From NCBI RefSeq assembly GCF_001442805.1, contig NZ_CP011131.1:2728001-2792000 (forward strand): DNA of 64,000 nucleotides, given 5' to 3'. This document shows positions 32,001-40,281 of this stretch, in pieces. Every line of letters starts with the position of its first letter. Positions within the stretch are counted from its first letter, which is position 1. Position numbers and translations under genes: made by a program. This DNA comes from Lysobacter gummosus (lineage in GTDB: Bacteria; Pseudomonadota; Gammaproteobacteria; Xanthomonadales; Xanthomonadaceae). The notes beneath the pieces were generated by a model that saw nothing but the letters and a program-made list of their open reading frames with translations, was not told where the DNA came from and ran no database searches.

Positions 32001-32277
32001 CGCCATCCGCCGCGCCTGCCTGCTGCGGTTCCGTCCGATCATGATGACCACCGCGGCCGCGCTGCTGGGCGCGCTGCCGCTGGCGTTGGGCAACGGCATC
32101 GGCGCCGAACTGCGGCGGCCGCTGGGCGTGTCGATCGTCGGCGGTCTGCTGGTATCGCAACTGGTGACGCTGTACACCACGCCGGTGATCTATCTGTATA
32201 TGGAGCGGTTCTCCGAATGGCTGCGCTCGCGCCGGCAGGCGCGGGCGCCCGGCCAAGCGCAGTTGCTGGGGGCGTGA
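29041..32277 (+). CDS. RND efflux pump inner-membrane subunit (MdtB/MdtC-like), second copy
   Basis: The product has 1078 residues and the same twelve-helix, two-loop plan as the pump at 24520, but is clearly diverged. The proton relay is kept (GFVVDDAIVMVENI) and so is GIVKKNAIIMIDFA. A Ser/Asn/Gly-rich insertion at about residues 775-820 in the second periplasmic loop is absent from the first pump. The start follows the adaptor stop by seven bases, so the two are co-translated. MdtB and MdtC form a 2:1 heterotrimer in E. coli; a similar partnership between the two pumps here is inferred. The substrate is unknown. The position beside a lysobactin-type cluster allows a role in peptide export or resistance, but this locus is also common in genomes without such clusters. 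Confidence 0.93.
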   Translation: MGLSTLFIRRPVTTSLLVVAVILLGVLGYRQLPVSALPQIDAPSLVVTTQYPGASAATMAALVTTPLERNFGQISGLAMMTSDSSAGLSTIVLQFNMDRDIDVAAQDVQAAISQAKGILPGNLPYPPVYNRVNPADAPILTLKLTSDSLPLRDINNYADSILAQKLSQVQGVGLVSIAGNVRPAVRVQVNPAQLSNLGLTLEDVRSALTQANVNAPKGTLNGKTQSYSIGTNDQLRDATEYKNTIISYRNGAPVRLADVAQVIDGVENDQLAAWADGKPAVLLDVRRQPGANIVQTVERIQRIMPELRSVLPADVHLDVFADRTVTIRASVDDVEFTLVLTICLVVGVIFVFLRRLWATLIPSVAVPLSLLGTFGVMAFAGMSLDNLSLMALTVATGFVVDDAIVMVENIVRYMEQGKSSKEAAEIGAKQIGFTVLSLTVSLVAVFLPLLLMPGVTGRLFHEFAWVLTIAVTISMLVSLTLTPMMCAYLLKREALPDGDDAHERDAADGHRTVWTRIVGVYERSLDWVLGHQRLTIAVAAASVALTVVLYAIIPKGLLPEQDTGLIAGVIQADQNVAFAQMQQRTRAVAEALRKQEGVAGVAAFIGAGSVNPTLNQAQLSIVLKDRGERDGLDALLPRLQQAVADIPGVALYLKPVQDLALDSRVAATEYQYSMSAVNSAELAGYAARMTERLRQRPELADVGNNLAAQGNALDLTIDRAKASRMGVPMQTINDTLYDAFGQRQISTIFTQLNQYRVVMEVGPQFRTSEALLNQLTVRGNGNGALTGSNASEYGQLSSSNSATPSGIGDTGNVGFQVGGGGAIPLASLASARVISAPLVVSHQQQLPAVTLSFNLAPGYSLSQAVEAIAEVERELKFPPQIRGQLIGKAAEFSASLSDEILLLLAAVVVIYIVLGVLYESYIHPVTIISTLPPAGVGALLALMMCGMSLSVDGIVGIVLLIGIVKKNAIIMIDFAIEAQRTGLSAADAIRRACLLRFRPIMMTTAAALLGALPLALGNGIGAELRRPLGVSIVGGLLVSQLVTLYTTPVIYLYMERFSEWLRSRRQARAPGQAQLLGA

Positions 32278-32298
32278 TCGAGGGCGCGCCGTCTTTTG

Positions 32299-32388
32299 CA
32301 GGAGGGGTTTCAGCCCCGATGCTTTTCGCTCAGTCGATGAAGATCCACCGCATCTGAGCCAAGAGCATCGGGGCTGAAGCCCCTCCCA
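32299..32388. repeat. REP-like inverted repeat downstream of the RND operon
   Basis: Left arm 32300-32326 (GGAGGGGTTTCAGCCCCGAT followed by GCTTTT) and right arm 32361-32388 are near-perfect inverted copies, separated by about 34 bases. Each arm also contains its own small palindrome. It lies between the convergent RND operon and DeoR-type gene, where it could stop transcription from both sides. The same GGGGCTTCAGCCCC core is known as a scattered intergenic element in Lysobacter and relatives. Confidence 0.75.
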
Positions 32389-32413
32389 CAATCAAAGCGA
32401 AAGCAACCCCACC

Positions 32414-33193
32414 TCAGGCGAGCAGCAACTCAAACCCCAACTGCTGACTGGCCTGGCGGATATGTTCCGGCGCCCCGGTATCGGTGATGAGCGTAGTCAG
32501 ATCGCCGACCGGGATGATGCGGTGCAGGCAGACCTTGCCGAACTTGGAGCTGTCGGCGATCGCCACCACCGCCCGCGCGGCCTCGACCATCTTGCGATTG
32601 AGCGTGGCCTCGGGCTCGTAGTGCGTGGTGATGCCGCGCTCCAGATCGAAACCGTCCACGCCCAGAAACAGCATGTCCACGTGCAGCGCGCCGAGCGCAT
32701 CGACCGTCAGCCCGCCGTAGCAGGCCATGTTCTTGCGCCGCAATTCGCCGCCCAGCATGACGATATGGATGTTGTTCTTAGGCGCCAGCGCCGACAGCAC
32801 GCGCAGGTCGTTCGTGACCACGGTGATATCGATGTTGGGCATCGCCTCGGCCAACTGGACGGCGGTGGTGCCCGAATCGATGGCGATGGTGTCGCCGGCC
32901 TTGACCAGGGCCGCGGCGCGCTGGCCGATGCGCCGCTTTTCGTCGAGAAACACCGTGCGCGTGGGGTCGTACTGCGGCTCGGCCTGGACACCGCCGACCA
33001 CGCCGCTGTCGATCGCGCCGCCGTAGGCGCGCGCCATGACGCCGCGCTCGGCGAGGTAGCGCAGGTCCTTGCGCACCGTCTGCATGCTCACGCCGAAGCG
33101 TGCCGCCAGCGCCGCCACCTGCACGCTGCCGTGCTGGCGTACGAGCTCGCTGATCTGCAGACGTCGCTGGCTCGTGTCGCGGCTGGCCGTCAT
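32414..33193 (-). CDS. DeoR/GlpR-family transcriptional repressor
   Basis: The 259-residue product starts at 33193, with GAAGGAG seven bases upstream. An N-terminal winged helix (about residues 10-65: QISELVRQHGSVQVAALAARFG, then SMQTVRKDLRYLAERG) is followed by the DeoR C-terminal sensor domain, with the sugar-phosphate-binding signature DTIAIDSGTTAVQLAE and the late FLGVDGFD. Proteins of this family repress sugar or polyol operons and are released by a phosphorylated metabolite. No sugar operon is adjacent, so its target is not evident. TTTCGT-type motifs in its own upstream region suggest autoregulation. Coding continues in frame upstream of this start only by chance. Confidence 0.88.
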   Translation of the reverse strand: MTASRDTSQRRLQISELVRQHGSVQVAALAARFGVSMQTVRKDLRYLAERGVMARAYGGAIDSGVVGGVQAEPQYDPTRTVFLDEKRRIGQRAAALVKAGDTIAIDSGTTAVQLAEAMPNIDITVVTNDLRVLSALAPKNNIHIVMLGGELRRKNMACYGGLTVDALGALHVDMLFLGVDGFDLERGITTHYEPEATLNRKMVEAARAVVAIADSSKFGKVCLHRIIPVGDLTTLITDTGAPEHIRQASQQLGFELLLA

Positions 33194-33204
33194 ACGGAAC
33201 TCCT

Positions 33205-33265
33205 TCGCAAGACGAAAGTATGCAATAGTTCGTTTGCTTTCGGTGCCGATATAAAACGAAACATG
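33205..33265 (-). promoter_or_regulatory. Candidate DeoR-type operator region upstream of the repressor
   Basis: Within 60 bases upstream of the repressor start, TTTCGT occurs twice in the same orientation on the minus strand (33212-33217 and 33256-33261), with an inverted TTCGTT at 33229 and TTTCGG at 33238. TTTCG-rich repeats are typical of DeoR-family operators. The stretch is also the most AT-rich sequence nearby. This is pattern-based only. Confidence 0.35.
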
Positions 33266-33408
33266 TATGCGGAAGCCGGCCGCAGCTTCGTGCCGCCGCC
33301 GGCGAATTTCGCTTGGCACTTCATCGTGTCGGCGACCTGATCGCCGGGGCCTGATGCATGAGCAGGGGCGTGGTCGCTCGGCGCCGCCGCGACCGTTCAA
33401 CGTGGGCG

Positions 33409-34403
33409 TCAGCTTCCGGTTCCGAGCGAGGCCACGCCGGCGCCGTCCCACCACCTGAGCACCCGCAAGGCGCGCAGCGTCAGCCAGCGCGACGGCCGTC
33501 CCGGGCCGTCGTCCATGTCGAACCAGACCCGTCCGCCCGGGCTCCAGTCGAGCGGCCAGGTGCCGTCGGGCGAACGCCGGCCGCGCAGATGCTCGACGGC
33601 TTCGTGCAGGCGTTGGTCGGGCTCGCTGCCGGAAAGCAGCGCCGCGTCGCGGAAGTAATCTAGCGCGCGCAGCACGTCGTAACGCCAGCGGTTGGGATGC
33701 AGGAACTGCAGGAAACGCGGGTCGGCCGGCTCGCCGGTGCTCAGGCGGCGGAACAGATGACGGCGCAGCAGATACTCCTCGCCCGCACGCCGAGCCTGCC
33801 GCGACTGCGCGCTGCCGCCGCTGGCGCGTTCGTATTCCAGCAGGCCTTCCAGGACATTGAGGGTGGGGCGAAGGAAGAGCAGCGCGAGCCGTTGCAGCGC
33901 TCGCAGTTCCAGCCGCCGTCGTCGAGGCGTTCGCCGAGCAGCCGCGCGACGATGGCCGAGACATCGACGCCGAAGTAAGCGCCGTCGGCGACGGTACGGC
34001 CGTTGATGCATTCCTCGACTTCGCCGGCCCAATACGGCTGGCCGCCTTCGTCCCAGCGCGAATGCGCGCCGACCAGTTCGACCGTGCGCCGCGCCCGCTC
34101 GCAGGCCGGGTCCAGACCGAATTCGCGCAACTGGGTCAAGGCAAAACACGTCGCCGTCCACGGTTGCCCGTGCTGTTTCCACTGCTGCGAATCGAAACCG
34201 GCCGGTACGAACGCGCCGCCGTCCCATTGCCCGTCCGGGTCCTGCGCCGACAGCAGCCGCGCGCCCCAGCCCTCGTGCTCTACCTTGGCCCGTTCGGCTT
34301 GCCACGCCGACTCGGGCGCGTCGAGCAGATCGCGCATCGCCTGCCATCGGATCGCCGGATCGGCGCCGAGCAGCCAATCGATCACCGCGTTCGAGTCGGT
34401 CAT
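33409..34403 (-). pseudogene. Squalene-cyclase/prenyltransferase-like protein, frameshifted
   Basis: Two overlapping minus-strand frames make one protein of about 331 residues. From ATG 34403 the frame reads MTDSNAVIDWLLGADPAIRW through LDDGGWNCERCNGSRCSSF. At about 33861-33870 (GGGTGGGGCG on the plus strand) homology moves to another frame, reading TLNVLEGLLEYERASGG to the stop at 33409. The span is 995 bases, one short of a multiple of three, which fits a single missing base in a G/C run. The repeats with GGW-type ends resemble the alpha/alpha barrel of squalene cyclases and protein prenyltransferases; members of this family are of unknown function. Either the gene is dead or this is a sequencing error. 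Confidence 0.8.
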
Positions 34404-34601
34404 GGGCAGGCCTTGCAGGTTGGAAAGTGGGCGCAGGTTGTACCGGGCCATTTAACCGCAGGAGATCCTTCGGCGCGACGTGCGTATTCAGCCGGCTCGC
34501 AGCGCCGCGGCTTATTCGCAACGCAGCGTATACAAATATTCAACCTGATCGGCGCCCGCATTAATTAAGCTTGCAAGACCGCGGCCCCATCGGAGAACAG
34601 C

Positions 34602-35480
34602 TTGGATACCGACATCGGCTTCATCGGCCTGGGCGTCATGGGCCGGCCCATGGCCTTGAATCTGGCCCGCGCCGGGTTGGCGCCGATCGTCTGGAATCGC
34701 TCCGAACCGGCGATCGAGATCCTGCGCGAGGCCGGTGCGCGCGTCGCCGACAGCACCGAAGACGTGTTCCGGCGGGCGAGCGTGGTGTTCCTGATGCTGG
34801 CCGACGAAGCGGCGATCGACGCCGTGCTGGAACGCGCCGGCGGCGCGGTCGGCGCCAGCGTCCGCGGCCGCATCGTGGTGCACATGGGCACGACCTCGGC
34901 CGAGTACTCGCGCGCGCTGGAAGCCGATATCCGCGCCGCTGGTGGCGAATACGTCGAAGCGCCGGTGTCGGGTTCGCGCGGCCCCGCCGAACAGGGGACC
35001 TTGGTCGCGATGCTGGCCGGCGAAGGCGCGGCGGTCGAGCGGGTACGGCCGTTGCTGGCGCCGATGTGCAGCCAATCCTTCGTCTGCGGCGCGGTGCCCG
35101 CGGCGTTGTTGATGAAGTTGTCGGTGAATCTGTTCCTGATTTCGCTGGTCACCGGTCTGGCCGAATCGGTGCACTTCGCGCAGCGGCATGGTCTCGACTT
35201 GAGCCTGTTGCAGGCCGTGCTCGACGCCGGTCCGATGGCCAGCCAGGTGTCGCGGGTCAAGCTCGGCAAACTCACCCAGGACGATTTCACCGTGCAGGCG
35301 GCGGCGCTGGACGTGCTCAAGAACAATCGCCTGATCGCCGAGGCGGCGCGCGCGGCCGGCGTGGCTTCGCCCTTGCTCGATGTCTGCCATGCACTGTTCG
35401 GCGAGACGGTGCAGCTGGGGCACGGACAGGAGGATATGATCGCGGTGCTGCGGGCGATCGAGGCGCGCTCGGGCGTGTGA
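34602..35480 (+). CDS. NAD(P)-dependent beta-hydroxyacid dehydrogenase, 3-hydroxyisobutyrate dehydrogenase family
   Basis: The 292-residue product begins at TTG 34602, with GGAG about ten bases upstream, and opens directly on the Rossmann glycine motif [21 protein letters not shown]. The substrate-binding signature [15 protein letters not shown] (about residue 120) and the catalytic-Lys segment [11 protein letters not shown] (about residue 170) match the family. Length is normal. Members oxidise 3-hydroxyisobutyrate, tartronate semialdehyde, 4-hydroxybutyrate or related acids, and the exact substrate cannot be read from the motifs. It stands alone, divergent from the broken gene at 33409-34403. 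Confidence 0.88.
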   Translation: MDTDIGFIGLGVMGRPMALNLARAGLAPIVWNRSEPAIEILREAGARVADSTEDVFRRASVVFLMLADEAAIDAVLERAGGAVGASVRGRIVVHMGTTSAEYSRALEADIRAAGGEYVEAPVSGSRGPAEQGTLVAMLAGEGAAVERVRPLLAPMCSQSFVCGAVPAALLMKLSVNLFLISLVTGLAESVHFAQRHGLDLSLLQAVLDAGPMASQVSRVKLGKLTQDDFTVQAAALDVLKNNRLIAEAARAAGVASPLLDVCHALFGETVQLGHGQEDMIAVLRAIEARSGV

Positions 35481-35527
35481 GATGCTCGAGTTCACTCAAT
35501 CCAGCCACGCTGCCTGAGGCTCTTACA

Positions 35528-35941
35528 TTGAAATCTGCTTCGACCTTTCTCGTGCTGCTCCTCCTCTTGCCCCGTGCGGTGTTTGCCGGCGACATCAAGC
35601 TGGAGGCGGACAGGCAGTTCGATCAATGCATGCGGGAAACCAAGAAGGACCGGGAGCAATGCAGCTTCGGCGGCTGCGGCAACATTGTCGGCGCCTGCTA
35701 CGAGCGTCAGCTCGGCACCATTTCCGCCGCGACCGAGCCACTGACGAAACGGTTGAGTTCGGGGCGATGCGCGCAGGCGGCGGCCTCTGCCGCGAGCGAC
35801 ATCGACTCACTCGATTCCAGATTGAAATCGCTGCCGCCGCTGGACAACACTTGGAACGGCTATGAGGTACAGGTCGAGATGGCGCTGCTGAAGCACAAGG
35901 TCATGAGCGCCATCGCGAAAGAATGCCGGAGCAATCCCTGA
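35528..35941 (+). CDS. Small secreted cysteine-containing protein, LprI/DUF1311-like (tentative)
   Basis: I place the start at TTG 35528, giving 137 residues, because TGAGG lies about nine bases upstream and the protein then opens with a clean signal peptide (STFLVLLLLLPRAVFAG). No ATG exists in frame nearby. The mature part has four close cysteines in a pattern QCM...QCSFGGC...ACYERQL, followed by two helices. The CYxxQL spacing recalls the LprI/DUF1311 family of periplasmic lysozyme-inhibitor-like proteins, but the match is by eye and weak. It begins 47 bases after the dehydrogenase stop. Confidence 0.65.
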   Translation: MKSASTFLVLLLLLPRAVFAGDIKLEADRQFDQCMRETKKDREQCSFGGCGNIVGACYERQLGTISAATEPLTKRLSSGRCAQAAASAASDIDSLDSRLKSLPPLDNTWNGYEVQVEMALLKHKVMSAIAKECRSNP

Positions 35942-35968
35942 TCGCAGCCGGCGCTATAAATCCGCGCG

Positions 35969-36343
35969 TCAGCGCCTGGAAGATCCGCGCCTTGCCAGCC
36001 GCGTCCGGTTGGCCGAGACGGTACGCGCCACCGGCTTGAGCCCTTCGGCCAGGATGCGATCGCCGGCATGGGCCAGTCCGGTCCAGTACTGCCACGGGTT
36101 CGGCCACAGCGTCCAGGCGCTGGACGACATCGGCGCGAGCCACATCGCATTGACCATCGCCCACCAGGCCTCCACCGCGGCGCTGCCTTTCTCGCTGAAC
36201 ATCCGGTTCCATTCGCGCTGATCGCGGCCCGATGGCGGTTGCGTGGCCAGCGCCATGTCCATCAGGCGTTGCGCCATCACGAAAGGCGACGCATGGACGA
36301 TGGTCGAAAGCTGCCGGCTGGAGCGGGTGGGCGAGGGCGGCAT
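35969..36343 (-). CDS. Unknown small protein, helical, phasin-like character
   Basis: The 124-residue product from ATG 36343 is not recognised. An alternative start at 36433 would add 30 Ser/His-rich residues. The core, MAQRLMDMAL then EWNRMFSEKGSAAVEAWWAMVNAMW and WPNPWQYWTGLAHAGDRILAEGLKPVARTV, is amphipathic and Trp-rich and ends in a basic tail. This recalls short phasin or poly-hydroxyalkanoate-associated proteins, without a firm signature. Two other frames are open across the same region, but this one has the most protein-like composition. It converges with the gene ending at 35941. Confidence 0.6.
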   Translation of the reverse strand: MPPSPTRSSRQLSTIVHASPFVMAQRLMDMALATQPPSGRDQREWNRMFSEKGSAAVEAWWAMVNAMWLAPMSSSAWTLWPNPWQYWTGLAHAGDRILAEGLKPVARTVSANRTRLARRGSSRR

Positions 36344-36656
36344 AGGTTGAACCCGTGAGTGCGTGCGCCACGAGTGTGGCAGGCCGATGTTCAATCGCTG
36401 TGACGCGCTCGCGCATGTATGAAGCCGCGACAACGCCGCGCTGAACAGTTCAGAACTTCGCCCCGGACTTCACGCGCGCCACATCGCCGCGCGCCTAAGG
36501 TCGCAGCTCCCATCGCATCGTGCGTCGCATGAATGCCGATATCGCATCGTTGTTTCGGACAACGAACAGGTCACGAGGCCTTAATGAGCCTTCGGAAATA
36601 GTCGTTTCCACCGGCGAATACGCCGCCCCATTTGAACGCAACCTCCAGGAGTTCCA
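36344..36656. other. Intergenic region between divergent genes
   Basis: No gene is convincing here. It must hold the promoters of the divergent 36343 and 36657 genes. A 6-bp inverted repeat CGTTGT/ACAACG lies at 36548-36564, about 100 bases before the DUF2383 gene. CAGGAG precedes that gene's ATG. Confidence 0.5.
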
Positions 36657-37112
36657 ATGAACAACCAGACCAAGATTGCGCACAGCCTCAACGATCTGAT
36701 CGAGATCGCCCGCGACGGCAAGGGCTTCTACGACGAAGCCGCGCAGAAGGTGAAGGACGCGGAGTTGTCCGCGTTGTTCGTACGCATCGCCGGCGTCAAG
36801 GCCGATATCGTCGACTCGTTGAGCTCGGCGGTGGTCGCGGCCGGCGGCAAGCCGGCCGAACACGGCACCTTCGTCGGCTCGATGCAGCAGTTCTACGGCA
36901 AGGTGCGGGCCACCCTGGGCGATACGCAGTACGGCTACGTGGCCGAGCTGGAAGAGTCCGAGGATCGTCTGTTGAAGGCCTTCAACGAAACGTTGACCGA
37001 TGCCGACACGCCGGCGCCGGCTCGCGCCGAAGTCGAGCGCCTGCTGCCGCAGGTGCGCGAATGCCACAAGGTCATGAGCGTGCGCAAGCACGCCTTGAAG
37101 GCGGCAAGCTGA
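36657..37112 (+). CDS. DUF2383/PA2169-family four-helix-bundle protein
   Basis: The 151-residue product has a good ribosome site (CCAGGAG) and the family layout: an N-terminal pair of helices beginning KIAHSLNDLIEIARDGKGFYDEAAQKV, and a second pair around YGKVRATLGD and LEESEDRLLKAFNETL. It is a ferritin-like bundle of the PA2169 family, often expressed under stress; the biochemical role is not established. Glu and His residues occur but no full di-metal motif is clear. It is a single gene, followed 70 bases later by pgm in the same direction. Confidence 0.88.
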   Translation: MNNQTKIAHSLNDLIEIARDGKGFYDEAAQKVKDAELSALFVRIAGVKADIVDSLSSAVVAAGGKPAEHGTFVGSMQQFYGKVRATLGDTQYGYVAELEESEDRLLKAFNETLTDADTPAPARAEVERLLPQVRECHKVMSVRKHALKAAS

Positions 37113-37182
37113 GCAGGCCTTTGTTCGCGAAAGGGTGAGACGCGTTGTATCGCGCGAAACCTGAGCCTGTACCATCGGGCGT

Positions 37183-38829
37183 ATGAGCCAGACCATCAGC
37201 CCATGCGCCGGTAAAGCGGCGCCGGCATCCACCCTGGTGGATGTCGGCAAGCTGCTGTCCGCTTACGCCGATCTTCGACCCGATCCCTCGGTGCCGGCGC
37301 AGCGCGTCGCGTTCGGAACTTCCGGCCATCGCGGCAGTTCGCTCGATCGCAGCTTCAACGAGTGGCATATCCTGGCGATCAGTCAGGCGATCTGCGATTA
37401 CCGCAAGAGCCAGGGCATCGACGGCCCGCTGTTCGTCGGTCTGGACACGCATGCGCTGTCGCTGCCGGCGTTCGACAACGCGCTGGAAGTGCTGGCCGCC
37501 AACGGCGTGGACACCATGATCGCCGCCGGCGGCGAGTTCACGCCGACACCGGCGATCTCGCATGCGATCCTGGTCTACAACCGCGGCCGCAGCGCCGGCC
37601 TCGCCGACGGTATCGTCATCACGCCGTCGCACAATCCGCCCGACAGCGGCGGCTTCAAGTACAACGCGAGCAACGGCGGCCCGGCCGGCACCGCCATCAC
37701 CCACTGGGTGCAGAACCGCGCCAACGCGCTGATCGAGGCCGGCCTGGACGGCGTCAAGCGCATGCCGCTGGCGCAGGCGCGCAAGGCCGCCAGCACGCGC
37801 GAACACGATTACCTCAACACCTATGTCGCCGATCTGGCCAACATCATCGACTTCGACCTCATCCGCGCCGCCGGCGTGCATATGGGCGTCGACCCGCTGG
37901 GCGGCGCGGGCGTGCGCTATTGGGCGCCGATCGCGGAGCGTTACCGGATCGATCTGACGGTCGTCAGCGACACGGTCGATCCGCAATTCGCGTTCATGAG
38001 CGCGGACTGGGACGGCAAGATCCGCATGGATCCGTCGTCGAAGTACGCGATGCAGCGGTTGATCGGCCTGCAAGACAAATACGACGTCGCCTTCGCCTGC
38101 GACACCGACCACGACCGCCACGGCGTGGTCACACGCAGCGCCGGGCTGATGGAGCCGAACCATTATCTCTCGGTGTTGATCGATTACTTGTTCCAGCACC
38201 GGCCGCAGTGGGGCGAGCGTGCCGCGGTCGGCAAGACCGTGGTCACCACCGCGCTGATCGATCGCGTGGCCAGGCGCCTGGGCCGGACATTGTTCGAAGC
38301 GCCGGTGGGATTCAAGTGGTTTTCCGACGGGCTGCTCGACGGCTCGCTGGGATTGGGTTGCGAAGAGAGCGCCGGCGCCTCGTTGCTGCGCCGCGACGGC
38401 ACGGTCTGGACGACGGATAAGGACGGCATGGTGCCGGCACTGCTGTCGGCGGAAATCACCGCGCGTCGCGGCGAGGACCCGGGCGCGGCGTATGCGCGCT
38501 TGACCGACGAGCTTGGCAAGCCCTTCGCCAGCCGCGTCGACGCGGCCGCCACGCCGGCGCAGAAAGCGAAGCTTGGCAAGCTCTCGCCGGAGCAACTGCG
38601 CACCGACCGCGTCGCGGGCGAGAAGATCGAACAGATATTGAGCGCGGCGCCGGGCAACGGCGAACCGATCGGCGGCATCAAGGTGGTGGCCGCCGGCGGC
38701 TGGTTCGCGGCGCGGCCGTCGGGCACGGAGGCGATCTACAAGATCTATGCCGAGAGCTTCAAGAGCGAAGAGCACTTGCAGACGCTGTTGCACGAGGCGC
38801 AGGGCATCGTCGACGCGGCGCTGGAGTGA
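37183..38829 (+). CDS. pgm: Phosphoglucomutase, alpha-D-glucose-phosphate-specific
   Basis: This enzyme interconverts glucose 1-phosphate and glucose 6-phosphate, feeding glycogen, UDP-glucose and exopolysaccharide synthesis. The 548-residue product has all four phosphohexomutase domains. The sugar-phosphate entry motif [10 protein letters not shown] is near residue 45. The catalytic phosphoserine loop is [11 protein letters not shown] (about residue 148). The Mg-binding loop is CDTDHDRHG (about residue 306), the substrate-specificity loop is GCEESAGAS, and the phosphate-binding loop is [12 protein letters not shown] near the C terminus. Length matches the E. coli Pgm type. The cytoplasmic protein stands in its own short transcription unit, with the DUF2383 gene 70 bases upstream. 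Confidence 0.96.
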   Translation: MSQTISPCAGKAAPASTLVDVGKLLSAYADLRPDPSVPAQRVAFGTSGHRGSSLDRSFNEWHILAISQAICDYRKSQGIDGPLFVGLDTHALSLPAFDNALEVLAANGVDTMIAAGGEFTPTPAISHAILVYNRGRSAGLADGIVITPSHNPPDSGGFKYNASNGGPAGTAITHWVQNRANALIEAGLDGVKRMPLAQARKAASTREHDYLNTYVADLANIIDFDLIRAAGVHMGVDPLGGAGVRYWAPIAERYRIDLTVVSDTVDPQFAFMSADWDGKIRMDPSSKYAMQRLIGLQDKYDVAFACDTDHDRHGVVTRSAGLMEPNHYLSVLIDYLFQHRPQWGERAAVGKTVVTTALIDRVARRLGRTLFEAPVGFKWFSDGLLDGSLGLGCEESAGASLLRRDGTVWTTDKDGMVPALLSAEITARRGEDPGAAYARLTDELGKPFASRVDAAATPAQKAKLGKLSPEQLRTDRVAGEKIEQILSAAPGNGEPIGGIKVVAAGGWFAARPSGTEAIYKIYAESFKSEEHLQTLLHEAQGIVDAALE

Positions 38830-38899
38830 CGGCGAAGACCGTGACGGCTTGCCGCCATGGCCGTATGCATGGCTGCGAAATCGACAGCCTTCAGCGCCT

Positions 38900-39193
38900 T
38901 TAGCGTAACTGGCCGGTTCGGGGCATGCGGTTGAGTTCGTCGATCACTCGGCGCGGCGCGCGCAGGCGGATCTGCACCGGGAAGGACTCCTGCACCACCA
39001 CGTCTTTCACCACGCCGCTTTGTTCCAAAGCCATGACCCTGGCCAGCACCGGGTCGGGAGATTCCGCGCTGCCGACGATCAGCGCGCTTTCCAGCGGCTC
39101 CTGATCGACGGCCGCCGGTTTGGTCGGCTGCTTGTTGTCGAGGCCGCAGGCCGCCAGCAGCATCAGTATCGAGATGAAGATCGGTTTCATCAT
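38900..39193 (-). CDS. Small lipoprotein of unknown function
   Basis: The 97-residue product has a signal sequence MMKPIFISILMLLAACG with a lipobox LAAC, so Cys16 should be lipidated. GAGGCGG precedes the start. The mature part has a segment (VLARVMALEQSG through VQIRLRAPRRVIDELNRM) with no recognised domain. It follows the protease gene at 39286-40281 in the same direction, 92 bases downstream, and could be its partner. That link is positional only. A start at the second Met (39190) is equally possible. Confidence 0.75.
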   Translation of the reverse strand: MMKPIFISILMLLAACGLDNKQPTKPAAVDQEPLESALIVGSAESPDPVLARVMALEQSGVVKDVVVQESFPVQIRLRAPRRVIDELNRMPRTGQLR

Positions 39194-39285
39194 GGCCGCC
39201 TCGGACGTTGGCGAAGGGACGAGAACGCGGCGCACCGAGGTTCCGGTGCGCCACGCGGGCATCGATTCAGATCGATGCGATTCGA

Positions 39286-40281
39286 TCAAGGATACGTGCT
39301 GATCCAGTTCTGCAGCGTGTTGTAGACCGTGCTGGTGATCCGGGTTCCGCAGTTCTGGCTGGGCGAACCGGTGGTGTGGATGCCGCGGACGTTGACGCCG
39401 CCGTCGCTGGCGATGCCGCTGCCGCTGTTTCCGCCGGCGGTGTCGATGGTGTAGCACAGGCGGTAGGAACCGCTGGTGCTGACCGAGCCGGAATGCGTCC
39501 ACATCGTGCCGAGCGGCTTGTCCCCCGGATAGCCGCTGATGGTGTGGGTGCCGCCGGAGTAGGTGCCCCAGCCGGAGTTGCCGCCGTGCGGCGCCGAGCT
39601 GAGCACGATCAGCGCATAGTCGTAATTGCTGTCGGCGCTGTTATGCCACGCGCTGGTGGTGACGGCGCGGGCCCAACTGGTCGTGCCCCATGGCTGGTAG
39701 CTGCCGTTCTGGGCGGTGGTGAAATTCAGCGCGGAATACCAGGTGCCGGCGCCGTTGGACACGCAGTGGCCGGCGGTGAGGACGTGCTTGGCGGTGATCA
39801 GCGTTCCGGTGCAACCGATGCCGATGCGGCCGATATGCCAGTACGGCGAGGCGACGGTGTTCGACACCTGCACGCGGTTGTCCGTGCCGATGACGACTTT
39901 CGGCGTGACGCGGCCGTCCTCATACAGGGTGGGGAAGGTCGGCGCCGTGCTGAACGAGGTGGCGGTGCGGCCGACCGCTTCCAGGTCCTTGATGGCTTTT
40001 TCGAAGATGGCGACATCTTCCGGATTCATCCTGGATTCGTATACATCGCCATTGCGCGTGACCATGACCGCGCTCAAACCGGCGGCCTTCTGTCGCGGCG
40101 TCTGCAGCCGCGCGTCGATCGCGGCGCCGGTTTCCGGCAGCAGGCCCTTGATTAGATTGTCGCCGTGGATGAACTTGGCCTTGGCGTTCGATTTTTTGAA
40201 TACAGGCTCCTTGGCTTCGGCGGCGTTCATCGCCGGAACGCCGATCAGCAACATCAGACTCAACGCAAGTAGATTTTTCAT
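39286..40281 (-). CDS. Secreted trypsin-fold serine protease, glutamyl-endopeptidase (V8)-like, with propeptide
   Basis: I place the start at ATG 40281 (331 residues) because GGAG sits six bases upstream; the ATG at 40293 overlaps that site. A signal peptide (KNLLALSLMLLIGVPAMNAAEA) is followed by a propeptide-like segment of about 90-100 residues with MVTRNGDVYESRMNPED. The catalytic domain shows IGCTGTLITAKHVLTAGHC (His), NYDYALIVL (Asp) and TAGGNSGSGI (Ser). Four cysteines can form two disulfides. This arrangement fits the V8/GluSE-like subfamily of secreted proteases, consistent with a predatory, lytic lifestyle. Cleavage specificity is inferred only from family style. Confidence 0.9.
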   Translation of the reverse strand: MKNLLALSLMLLIGVPAMNAAEAKEPVFKKSNAKAKFIHGDNLIKGLLPETGAAIDARLQTPRQKAAGLSAVMVTRNGDVYESRMNPEDVAIFEKAIKDLEAVGRTATSFSTAPTFPTLYEDGRVTPKVVIGTDNRVQVSNTVASPYWHIGRIGIGCTGTLITAKHVLTAGHCVSNGAGTWYSALNFTTAQNGSYQPWGTTSWARAVTTSAWHNSADSNYDYALIVLSSAPHGGNSGWGTYSGGTHTISGYPGDKPLGTMWTHSGSVSTSGSYRLCYTIDTAGGNSGSGIASDGGVNVRGIHTTGSPSQNCGTRITSTVYNTLQNWISTYP

